Of a stretch of 64,000 bases of DNA, positions 17,016 to 24,123 are shown one piece after another (positions within the stretch are counted from its first letter, which is position 1; every line of letters begins with the position of its first letter). Position numbers and translations under genes: made by a program. Below the pieces are notes generated by a model. It was not told where the DNA came from and made no database searches. It was given only the letters and a program-made list of their open reading frames with translations. Origin of the DNA: Leptobacterium_A meishanense (GTDB taxonomy: Bacteria; Bacteroidota; Bacteroidia; Flavobacteriales; Flavobacteriaceae); assembly GCF_037645805.1 (NCBI RefSeq), contig NZ_JBBEXE010000007.1, forward strand, positions 1-64,000, given 5' to 3'.

Positions 17016-18380
17016 TTAATTCTTAACTAGGTTTATCTCAACTCTTCTGTTTTGTGCTCTTCCAGCTCTGGTAGCATTGGAAGCAATAGGCTTAGATTCA
17101 CCATAACCTAGGGCAGATAACCTAAAGGCATCAACACCGTTTGCAATTAAATATTCTTTTACTGAGTTTGCTCTTGAATCAGATAATCGTTGATTAAGTT
17201 TTTCACTACCAACACTATCCGTATGGCCTTCTACAGTAAATTTGGAATTAGGATACTCATTAAGAATAGCAATGATATCTTTTAATACTGCTTCAGATTC
17301 ATCTTTGATAGAAGATTTTCCTGTGTCAAATAAAATAGTTCTTGCATATTCATTAAGTTGTTTTTGAACTTCTTCAGTAATTTCTGGACAACCTTGGTTC
17401 GCTACAGTACCAGCTAAATCAGGACAAGCATCATCTTTATCAAGAACACCATCATTATCTCTATCAGGATATGGACATCCTCTGTTTGCTTTTGGACCAG
17501 CTTCATTGGGACAGTTGTCATCTTTATCAGCAACACCATCACCGTCAGCGTCAGGACATCCATTTAAAGCAGGAAGACCAGCTTCATTTGGGCAAGCATC
17601 ATCTTTATCAGCAATACCATCACCATCAGAATCAGGGCATCCGTTTAGTTCAGCAAGGCCAGCCTCGTTGGGGCAAGCATCTTTACTGTCTTCTATGCCA
17701 TCACCATCAGAATCAGGGCACCCGTTAAATTCTGGAAGTCCAGGAACTTCTGGGCAAGCATCATCGTCATCAAATATCCCATCTTTATCCGTGTCAACAC
17801 CTCCAAATTTGAAGCTGACACCAAATACATGTTGGAAATGAGGGAGTACTACAGCTTGTTGAAAAGTATGCTTGTACGTAGATTGCACAGTTAATCCAAC
17901 ATTTTCAGTAAACCAATAATTAAAACCTAAACCTCCATTAAGAGTGATTCTAGAACTTTCTTCACCTAGCCATATTGAACCACCTCCAATTTCTGCAAAA
18001 GGATCAAATTTACCTAAATTTAGAAATTCATTAAAGCTATATTTAAGATTAGCGTCAACACTAAAGTAGCTTAAGTTATCAATACTTGTGTCTCCTATTT
18101 TTTCAATTTTATTTATTGTTGCACGAGCACCAATAGAAAAACCATCTCCAATATATCTAGATACTGATATTGCCGAAACTGTGGGAAGATAATTCCAGTG
18201 ATCTTCCACATTGAAATATTCATCAAACCAGTTTCCTGTTGCTGGATGATTGGTAGGATATAAATCTATAGCATTGATGCCAAAACTTATCAACCAAGGA
18301 TTATTCTGATCTTGTGCTTGTAAGTTGCTTAACCCTACAAAAAGCAAAGAAGCAATTAGAAATTTGCTAAGATGTTTCAT
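17016..18380 (-). CDS. OmpA family outer membrane protein with TSP3 repeats
   Basis: A 454-residue outer membrane protein. Residues 1-22 are a signal peptide ending in LQAQ. Residues 23-195 look like a beta-barrel. Residues 200-335 hold four to five calcium-binding thrombospondin type 3 repeats of about 27 residues, with DxDxDG cores such as DSDGDGIADKDD. The C-terminal 115 residues form an OmpA-like peptidoglycan-binding domain, with the VEGHTDSVGS and LSDSRANSVKEYL motifs and the final NRRVEI segment. It probably links the outer membrane to peptidoglycan. A well-matched Bacteroidetes promoter precedes it and a strong terminator follows, so it is likely a highly expressed single gene. Confidence 0.94.
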   Translation of the reverse strand: MKHLSKFLIASLLFVGLSNLQAQDQNNPWLISFGINAIDLYPTNHPATGNWFDEYFNVEDHWNYLPTVSAISVSRYIGDGFSIGARATINKIEKIGDTSIDNLSYFSVDANLKYSFNEFLNLGKFDPFAEIGGGSIWLGEESSRITLNGGLGFNYWFTENVGLTVQSTYKHTFQQAVVLPHFQHVFGVSFKFGGVDTDKDGIFDDDDACPEVPGLPEFNGCPDSDGDGIEDSKDACPNEAGLAELNGCPDSDGDGIADKDDACPNEAGLPALNGCPDADGDGVADKDDNCPNEAGPKANRGCPYPDRDNDGVLDKDDACPDLAGTVANQGCPEITEEVQKQLNEYARTILFDTGKSSIKDESEAVLKDIIAILNEYPNSKFTVEGHTDSVGSEKLNQRLSDSRANSVKEYLIANGVDAFRLSALGYGESKPIASNATRAGRAQNRRVEINLVKN

Positions 18381-18413
18381 GTTTATTATTTAATTTTAAG
18401 TGTTAATTAACGA

Positions 18414-18444
18414 CAAATGTAAGTTGTTAAAATTTATTAACAAA
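18414..18444 (-). promoter_or_regulatory. Bacteroidetes sigma-ABfr-type promoter of the OmpA-family gene
   Basis: On the minus strand, TTTG (18441-18444), a 19-nt spacer and TACATTTG (18414-18421) match the TTTG-N19-TAnnTTTG consensus exactly. Transcription would begin near 18407, giving a leader of about 27 nt before the ATG. Confidence 0.8.
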
Positions 18445-18492
18445 AACAAATATATTAATTTTTTTGATTTTTTAATGAAATTAAAACAGTGT

Positions 18493-19686
18493 TTAAATAA
18501 CGTTAAGGCGATTTCCTGCCGAAATAAAAGCTTCAATAGCTTTATCTAGGTGCTCTTTTTCATGCGCTGCTGAGAGCTGAACCCTAATCCTAGCCTTTCC
18601 TTTAGGGACAACAGGATAGAAGAACCCAATGACATAAATCCCTTTTTCTAACAACATATCTGCCATGGTTTGAGATAACTCAGCGTCATAAAGCATCACT
18701 GGAATAATGGCAGAGTTACCATCAATAATATCAAAGCCAGCGGCTTTGATTCCTTTTTTAAAGTAGTCAGTATTCCACTGAAGTTTATCTCTCAGAGAAG
18801 TGTTATTTGATAATATATCAAAAACCTTAATTGAAGCACCTACTATTGCCGGGGCTAATGAATTGGAAAACAGATAAGGTCTAGAGCGTTGGCGTAGCAC
18901 TTCTATAATTTCTTTTTTGCCTGTTGTATAGCCTCCCATAGCACCTCCTAATGCTTTCCCTAATGTTCCTGTGATGATATCGACACGCCCCATAACATTT
19001 TTTTCTTCTAATGTTCCTCTACCAGTTTTTCCTATAAATCCGGCAGCATGACATTCATCCACCATTACCAATGCATCGTATTTATCTGCCAAATCACATA
19101 TTTTGTCCAATGGGGCCACTAACCCATCCATTGAGAAAACCCCATCAGTAACAATTATTTTAAATCGTGTATTATCTTGATTGGCTAATTTCAATTGTTT
19201 TTCCAAATCATCCATATCATTATTTTGATAACGATATCTTTTGGCTTTACACAGACGAACACCATCAATAATGGAAGCATGGTTTAAAGAGTCAGATATA
19301 ATGGCATCTTCAGCTGTGAATAAAGGCTCGAAAACTCCTCCGTTGGCATCAAATGCAGCAGCGTAGAGAATGGTATCTTCTGTTTGATAAAAATCAGCAA
19401 TTCTTTTTTCCAGCTCTTTGTGAATATCTTGGGTGCCACAGATAAATCGGACAGAAGACATTCCATATCCATGAGAATCCATGGCATCCTTAGCAGCTTG
19501 GATAACTTCAGGGTGTGATGAAAGCCCTAGATAATTATTGGCACAAAAATTAATGACTTCTTGACCGGTTGCAATTTTTATAATAGCATCTTGAGGAGAT
19601 ATGATGATCCGCTCTTTTTTATATAACCCACTTTTTTTTATTTCTTCTAATTCAGATTGAAGATGTTCTTTTATTTTTCCGTACAT
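18493..19686 (-). CDS. kbl: Glycine C-acetyltransferase (2-amino-3-ketobutyrate CoA ligase)
   Basis: A PLP-dependent alpha-oxoamine synthase of 397 residues. It cleaves 2-amino-3-oxobutanoate with CoA to glycine and acetyl-CoA in threonine breakdown. Motifs: NNYLGLSSHP near residue 45, SDSLNHASIIDG near 130, the aspartate segment VDECHAAGF near 208, and the PLP lysine in TGTLGKALGG near 240. The length is that of Kbl. The partner threonine dehydrogenase is not in the window; the related enzymes BioF, HemA and SPT are less likely given the close match to the N-terminal Kbl pattern. It lies between the AddA-like gene (40 bp upstream) and the OmpA gene. Confidence 0.92.
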   Translation of the reverse strand: MYGKIKEHLQSELEEIKKSGLYKKERIIISPQDAIIKIATGQEVINFCANNYLGLSSHPEVIQAAKDAMDSHGYGMSSVRFICGTQDIHKELEKRIADFYQTEDTILYAAAFDANGGVFEPLFTAEDAIISDSLNHASIIDGVRLCKAKRYRYQNNDMDDLEKQLKLANQDNTRFKIIVTDGVFSMDGLVAPLDKICDLADKYDALVMVDECHAAGFIGKTGRGTLEEKNVMGRVDIITGTLGKALGGAMGGYTTGKKEIIEVLRQRSRPYLFSNSLAPAIVGASIKVFDILSNNTSLRDKLQWNTDYFKKGIKAAGFDIIDGNSAIIPVMLYDAELSQTMADMLLEKGIYVIGFFYPVVPKGKARIRVQLSAAHEKEHLDKAIEAFISAGNRLNVI

Positions 19687-19726
19687 AAATTGTTTTTTAC
19701 AAAAATATTAAACTTTAAACTTTAGA

Positions 19727-22700
19727 TTACAGTTTTTGAACATGTATGCTCTCATTTATGTAAACAAGGATTTTGGCAGTTACTTTAAAACCAATTTCCT
19801 TTAGTATACTCCCATAACGTTGTATTTGTTCTTCATGTGAAATATGATGGCTTCCTGTTTTATAGTCAATAATAATAACATTATTGTGCTTATCATCAAA
19901 TACTAATCTGTCAGGCCGTAGAATAATACCATCAGCAGTAAAAATTTCGCGTTCATTATGAATGGTATAATTAGCAGAAAAATATACTTTTAATTCAGGA
20001 TGGGTAACTATATTCTTCAGATTCGATGCTATAGTAATCTTATCTTCTGTCGCTAATGTCCCATTAAGAACATTCTTTTCTATAATAACACTTACATCTT
20101 CAGCGTAAATAATCTGTGAGAGCAACAAATGATAAACATTCCCTTTTTCAATAGTCTTTTCTTTAGAGGCGGCCCATAGAGAGCCGGATTTAGTAACAAT
20201 TTTAAAAGGACTTTCCCCAGACTGATTACTGATAAAAGGGATTATTGTATTATGTGTTCTTGAAGTAAGAGTGCTTTTATTTAACTTTTTTCCTATCGAA
20301 TAATGCAATTTTTCATCATTCCAAAGAGCCTTAACTTTTAAATAATTAATAAAAAGACCTGAAAAAGTATTGGTGTTTTCTTCACCATTTCTTTTAATAT
20401 CTTTTTTGGATATGATATACAAACGTTCAACAGCCCGAGTTAATGCAACATACAAAATGTTAATCTGATCAAGTTCTAATTTTGATTGCGCATCTTCGTA
20501 GAGGGTTTTTGCACTGTTATTGAAAAAAGAAAAGTCTTTATTTTTAGAAAATAACGCATTATCAATGCCCCATTGTTCTTTTTCTACGGGAAGCCATATT
20601 TTTGGGTCTTGTTCTTCATAAATATAGGTGTCTGCAAACGGATAAATAACAACTGAGAACTCTAGTCCTTTGGCTTTATGTATGGTCATGATTTGTACCG
20701 CATTAGTTTCTTGAGGTGAAACAATGCTTAAAGTATCTTTTTTCTTTTCCCAATAAGCAATAAAGTCAGTGAAACTTGAATGATTTTTAAAACTGAAATC
20801 TAGTACTTCATCTAAAAAATATTGTAAATAAGCATCCGATTCATCACTCAATTCGAAACAATTGATAGTATATTCCAAAGCATCTAACAATGATAAACGC
20901 ATGAACAGTGCTGTTCGGAATGAATAATCCAGGAACAATTGCTCAAGGTTGTCCAAAAATGTTTTAAAAAAAGCATCCTTATCATCAATTTGTTTTTTCA
21001 TTGCGATAAAATGAAGCAATGACATTTGTGTTTCTTTGTTTTCAGGTTGCAAAGAATATAGAATGAGCTGGATTAGAAAATCAATTTTAGGGCTGTTTTT
21101 GAGCAATAAAGACTCAGAAGAAATAATAGGAACCTGATTTTTTGACAAAAAGTCAGCAACAATTAACCCGTGCTTCTTTTTTCGGGTAAGAATACAGATA
21201 TCACTATACTGATAGCCATCATCGATTAATTGTTGAATGTGAGTTATAACAGTCTCTACATATTGTTGGAGCATTTCTTTTTTATCTGATACTATAAGGG
21301 GATCTATGAAATCAATGTGTATATACCCACCAGGATTTCCATTCGTTTTTTGAGTACTTTTATTTAAATATAAGTCCTTGTAATTGTCATTGGTTAAAAA
21401 TTGTGAAATATGTTGAAAAAAAGAATTGTTAAATTGGACAATTTCATCTTTGCTTCGATAATTTATGGGCAGTGATGTAACCTCTTTTTCTGTTTGGAAT
21501 GGGTTATTACAGTTATATAAATCAATAAACTGTTCTGCTTTTCCCCCGCGCCATCGATATATAGCTTGCTTAGCATCTCCTACAATCAATAAAGACCCTC
21601 TTTCACCCGAAGAAATTTCACCTTCCAAGGCATTTCCTATAAGAGGGATTAAGTTTTTCCATTGCATTTCAGAGGTGTCCTGAAACTCATCAATAAAATA
21701 ATGACGATATTTTTCTCCTATTCGCTCATAAATGAAAGGAGCAGGCTCATTAACAATAACATTTGAAAGGATGGCATTAAACTCTGAGATTAAAAGAATA
21801 TTTTGATCTGCTTTTATCGTGTCTAATTCATTTTGAATGGCATTTAAAAGGGTTAACGGGACACAATTCTTATAAAAGTTTTGTAGAAATTTAAGTTGAT
21901 AAACTCCTTTCTTCATAGTCTGATAGTGCTCTATAAGTTGAGGAATAATACGATCAATAATTACTGCTTTTTCTTCAGGAGTTGATTTTGGATATATTTT
22001 TCCTTGCAAAAGGTTTTCTTCCAGTAAATTGTTGTATAAACCGTTAAAGTCCCCTGCAGCAATTTTTTTAAAATGATTGGGGAGGGTTTCACGAGAAAAA
22101 TCAGAAGGTTCCAACAGGTTATTTGTAATTAAATCTAAGACATTACGGGCTTGTTTTTTTAATATAGTTATTTGTTTTTGAATAGCATTTTGCAGTAACT
22201 TTTTTAATTGTATGAAATCTGATAATGAATAATTTTTTAGTTGCTCTATATGTTCGTTATGGTTTTCTTCCAATAATAATTTGGCAACTTTGTTTAGATC
22301 ATAAGCGATATCCCAACTTTTGTCATCATCAGTTTTTTCAATGGCATAGTCAACTAATATTTGTGTAACTGCATCATCTTCTCCAGCTGTGTATATCAGA
22401 TTATCAACGGCTTCTTGAAGCAGGAGTTCAACATCCAGTGCCACATCAAAATTCATGGGAAGTTTTAGATCATATGCAAAGGCCCGAAGTAAACGATGGT
22501 TGAATTTATCTATTGTTATTACATCAAAAAATGCATAATTATGCAAAATTCGCTTTAATACTTTTGAAGCCCTGTCCTGAAGTATTTCGGGAGTTATTTG
22601 GAGCACTTCACTTAAAGAGTCTGAAAGTTCTGTTGACGTGTTTGTATTAGAAGGGGGTGTAATATTTTTAAGATTTTTAATAATTCGTTCTTTCATCTCA

Positions 22701-22855
22701 TTTACGGCTTTATTAGTAAATGTGATAGCTAGGACATGCTTAAAAATATCTTTTTCGGGATTTTGTAATAATAATGTTAGGTATGTTTTTACAAGCACAT
22801 AAGTTTTTCCAGAACCAGCTGATGCATTGTATATTTTAAAAGGAATATTGCTCAA
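19727..22855 (-). CDS. AddA-like UvrD-family helicase-nuclease
   Basis: A 1042-residue SF1A helicase fused to a C-terminal nuclease. Helicase motifs in order: ASAGSGKTY (Walker A, near residue 11), AITFTNKAVNEM (Ia), YFIDEFQDTSEMQW (Walker B/II), VGDAKQAIYRWRGG (III), NYRSKDEI (IV), TIHKAKGLEFSVV (V) and LYVALTRAVERLY (VI). The last 100 residues hold RPDRLVFDD and IIDYKTGSH, the PD-(D/E)XK nuclease core, as in AddA. It probably pairs with the AddB-like protein at 14188-16950 to process DNA ends for RecA. Translation seems to start at TTG: the Walker A motif is only ten residues in, and an in-frame stop lies 13 bp upstream with no ATG or GTG between. Confidence 0.9.
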   Translation of the reverse strand: MSNIPFKIYNASAGSGKTYVLVKTYLTLLLQNPEKDIFKHVLAITFTNKAVNEMKERIIKNLKNITPPSNTNTSTELSDSLSEVLQITPEILQDRASKVLKRILHNYAFFDVITIDKFNHRLLRAFAYDLKLPMNFDVALDVELLLQEAVDNLIYTAGEDDAVTQILVDYAIEKTDDDKSWDIAYDLNKVAKLLLEENHNEHIEQLKNYSLSDFIQLKKLLQNAIQKQITILKKQARNVLDLITNNLLEPSDFSRETLPNHFKKIAAGDFNGLYNNLLEENLLQGKIYPKSTPEEKAVIIDRIIPQLIEHYQTMKKGVYQLKFLQNFYKNCVPLTLLNAIQNELDTIKADQNILLISEFNAILSNVIVNEPAPFIYERIGEKYRHYFIDEFQDTSEMQWKNLIPLIGNALEGEISSGERGSLLIVGDAKQAIYRWRGGKAEQFIDLYNCNNPFQTEKEVTSLPINYRSKDEIVQFNNSFFQHISQFLTNDNYKDLYLNKSTQKTNGNPGGYIHIDFIDPLIVSDKKEMLQQYVETVITHIQQLIDDGYQYSDICILTRKKKHGLIVADFLSKNQVPIISSESLLLKNSPKIDFLIQLILYSLQPENKETQMSLLHFIAMKKQIDDKDAFFKTFLDNLEQLFLDYSFRTALFMRLSLLDALEYTINCFELSDESDAYLQYFLDEVLDFSFKNHSSFTDFIAYWEKKKDTLSIVSPQETNAVQIMTIHKAKGLEFSVVIYPFADTYIYEEQDPKIWLPVEKEQWGIDNALFSKNKDFSFFNNSAKTLYEDAQSKLELDQINILYVALTRAVERLYIISKKDIKRNGEENTNTFSGLFINYLKVKALWNDEKLHYSIGKKLNKSTLTSRTHNTIIPFISNQSGESPFKIVTKSGSLWAASKEKTIEKGNVYHLLLSQIIYAEDVSVIIEKNVLNGTLATEDKITIASNLKNIVTHPELKVYFSANYTIHNEREIFTADGIILRPDRLVFDDKHNNVIIIDYKTGSHHISHEEQIQRYGSILKEIGFKVTAKILVYINESIHVQKL

Positions 22856-22921
22856 AGCTAAATTTTATACCAAAATAATGAAACTCTATGAGTTCGCGAG
22901 AAATAATTCTAATAGAATCTT

Positions 22922-22929
22922 TAAATTTG
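22922..22929 (+). promoter_or_regulatory. Candidate -7 box upstream of superoxide dismutase
   Basis: TAAATTTG matches TAnnTTTG exactly and would start transcription near 22935, about 34 nt before the ATG at 22969. No TTTG lies at the expected distance, so only half of the promoter signature is present. Confidence 0.45.
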
Positions 22930-22968
22930 AACAACAATAAAAATACTAACATTAAAAAACAAAATATT

Positions 22969-23577
22969 ATGGCATTTGAATTACCAAAATTACTCTATAA
23001 ATATGACGCTTTAGAACCACATGTAGATGCACGTACCATGGAAATACATCATACAAAGCATCATAATGGCTACACTACAAATCTAAACAATGCAATATCA
23101 GGGACACCTCTTGAGGGAAAATCAATAGAAGCAATCCTTTCAGGATTAGACATGAACAATACTGCTGTTAGAAATAATGGAGGAGGGTTCTATAACCATT
23201 GTTTGTTTTGGGAAATTATGTCTCCTGAGGGAGGTGGGGTGCCTTCCGGTGAGCTGGCAACTGCAATCAACAATTCTTATGGTTCTTTTGAAGGCTTTAA
23301 AGAAGCTTTTTCTAAGGCTGCGGCTACGCGTTTTGGATCAGGATGGGCATGGTTGTGTGCACACAAAGGTGGAAAAGTAGAGATTTGTTCCACAGCAAAT
23401 CAAGACAATCCTTTAATGCCGGGTATAGGTTGTGGAGGGTTTCCAATATTAGGAATTGATGTATGGGAACATGCTTATTATTTACATTATCAGAACAGGA
23501 GGCCGGATTATATTACTGCTTTTTACAATGTGATCAATTGGAATAAAGTAGAGGAACTATATATAGCAAACAAATAG
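22969..23577 (+). CDS. sodA: Superoxide dismutase (Fe/Mn family)
   Basis: A 202-residue enzyme that dismutates superoxide to oxygen and hydrogen peroxide in the cytoplasm. The metal ligands are His27, His77, Asp164 and His168 (motifs EIHHTKHH, GGGFYNHCLFW and DVWEHAYY). Gln145 in STANQDNPLM sits in the C-terminal position typical of manganese enzymes, with Gly in the matching N-terminal site, so a Mn-type or cambialistic enzyme is inferred. The open frame extends 27 codons upstream, but that stretch is low-complexity Asn/Lys and contains the promoter-like box, so the ATG at 22969 is chosen. The stop is followed by a hairpin at 23605-23634 that can end its transcript. Confidence 0.95.
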   Translation: MAFELPKLLYKYDALEPHVDARTMEIHHTKHHNGYTTNLNNAISGTPLEGKSIEAILSGLDMNNTAVRNNGGGFYNHCLFWEIMSPEGGGVPSGELATAINNSYGSFEGFKEAFSKAAATRFGSGWAWLCAHKGGKVEICSTANQDNPLMPGIGCGGFPILGIDVWEHAYYLHYQNRRPDYITAFYNVINWNKVEELYIANK

Positions 23578-23603
23578 CGATTTAGTTTTTAGATATTGTA
23601 AAA

Positions 23604-23677
23604 TAAAAAAGGTGGATTTTGTCCACCTTTTTTTGCCCCAAATCTTACCATGAACTTAACCTACTTATGCTATGGTG
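23604..23677 (-). ncRNA. Putative small RNA, copy 1 of 3
   Basis: Read on the minus strand, the unit starts after a TATGTTTG box (23681-23688; TTTC lies 19 nt upstream of it) and runs through ACCATAGCATAAG, a GGTTAAGTTCATGGT segment whose ATGGT can pair with the initial ACCAT, a single-stranded-looking GATTTGGGGC, and a hairpin ggtgga-caaaa-tccacc framed by A and T runs that would end the RNA. Length about 74 nt. The same hairpin read on the plus strand probably ends the sodA transcript. It could belong to a known flavobacterial RNA family such as Flavo-1; I could not compare. Confidence 0.6.
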
Positions 23678-23770
23678 ATACAAACATAAATCGTATTTGA
23701 AAACTGTGAAAATATATTAGGTGTAACTACAAATTTATCAGATGAATAGATGAACTACACAATAGTAAAA

Positions 23771-23843
23771 TAAAAAAGGTGGATTGCTCCACCTTTTTTG
23801 CCCCAAATCTTACCATGAACTTAACCTAACTTACGCTATGGTA
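23771..23843 (-). ncRNA. Putative small RNA, copy 2 of 3
   Basis: A second copy of the unit, nearly identical across the 5' stem-loop, the TTTGGGGC segment and the terminator hairpin (loop now gcaa). One base is inserted and one changed in the 5' loop (GCGTAAGTTAGG against GCATAAGTAGG). The upstream minus-strand box TATATTTG (23847-23854) is a perfect TAnnTTTG match, though a -33 TTTG is not at the right distance. Confidence 0.6.
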
Positions 23844-23967
23844 GTACAAATATACGATTATTTTTAAAATTAAACAGAAAAACAAATAATATTCTGTTAA
23901 ACTTTTTAAATAGTTAAAATCAGGAATGTAATATAAAAAGAAGAGAAGTAAAAAAATTGCTTATAAA

Positions 23968-24039
23968 TAAAAAAGGCGGATTGCTCCACCTTTTTTTGCC
24001 CCAAATCTTACCATGAACTTAACCTACTTATGCTATGGT
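23968..24039 (-). ncRNA. Putative small RNA, copy 3 of 3
   Basis: The third copy, with the 5' part identical to copy 1 and the hairpin loop of copy 2. The stem carries one change that leaves a G-U pair in a minus-strand RNA but a C-A mismatch in a plus-strand RNA, which favours minus-strand transcription. The upstream box is TACTTTTA (24044-24051), one base off TAnnTTTG. It is 85 bp downstream of the purF stop with no separate purF terminator visible, so this copy might also arise as, or act as, the purF 3' end. Confidence 0.55.
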
Positions 24040-24123
24040 GATATAAAAGTATGCTAACGATGTATACAGGTATAATTATTCAGGTAAAATACATGTTTAT
24101 CCGATGAAATACACATTTCAACT

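Noticed and set aside
17460..17770. Tandem DNA repeats of about 81 bp that could suggest a CRISPR or satellite
   Set aside because: They are the coding repeats of the calcium-binding TSP3 domain of the OmpA-family protein and vary between copies; there are no spacers.
22888..22968. A 27-codon N-terminal extension of superoxide dismutase
   Set aside because: It is Asn/Lys/Ile-rich, includes the promoter-like TAAATTTG box, and the family starts at the MAFELPKL segment.
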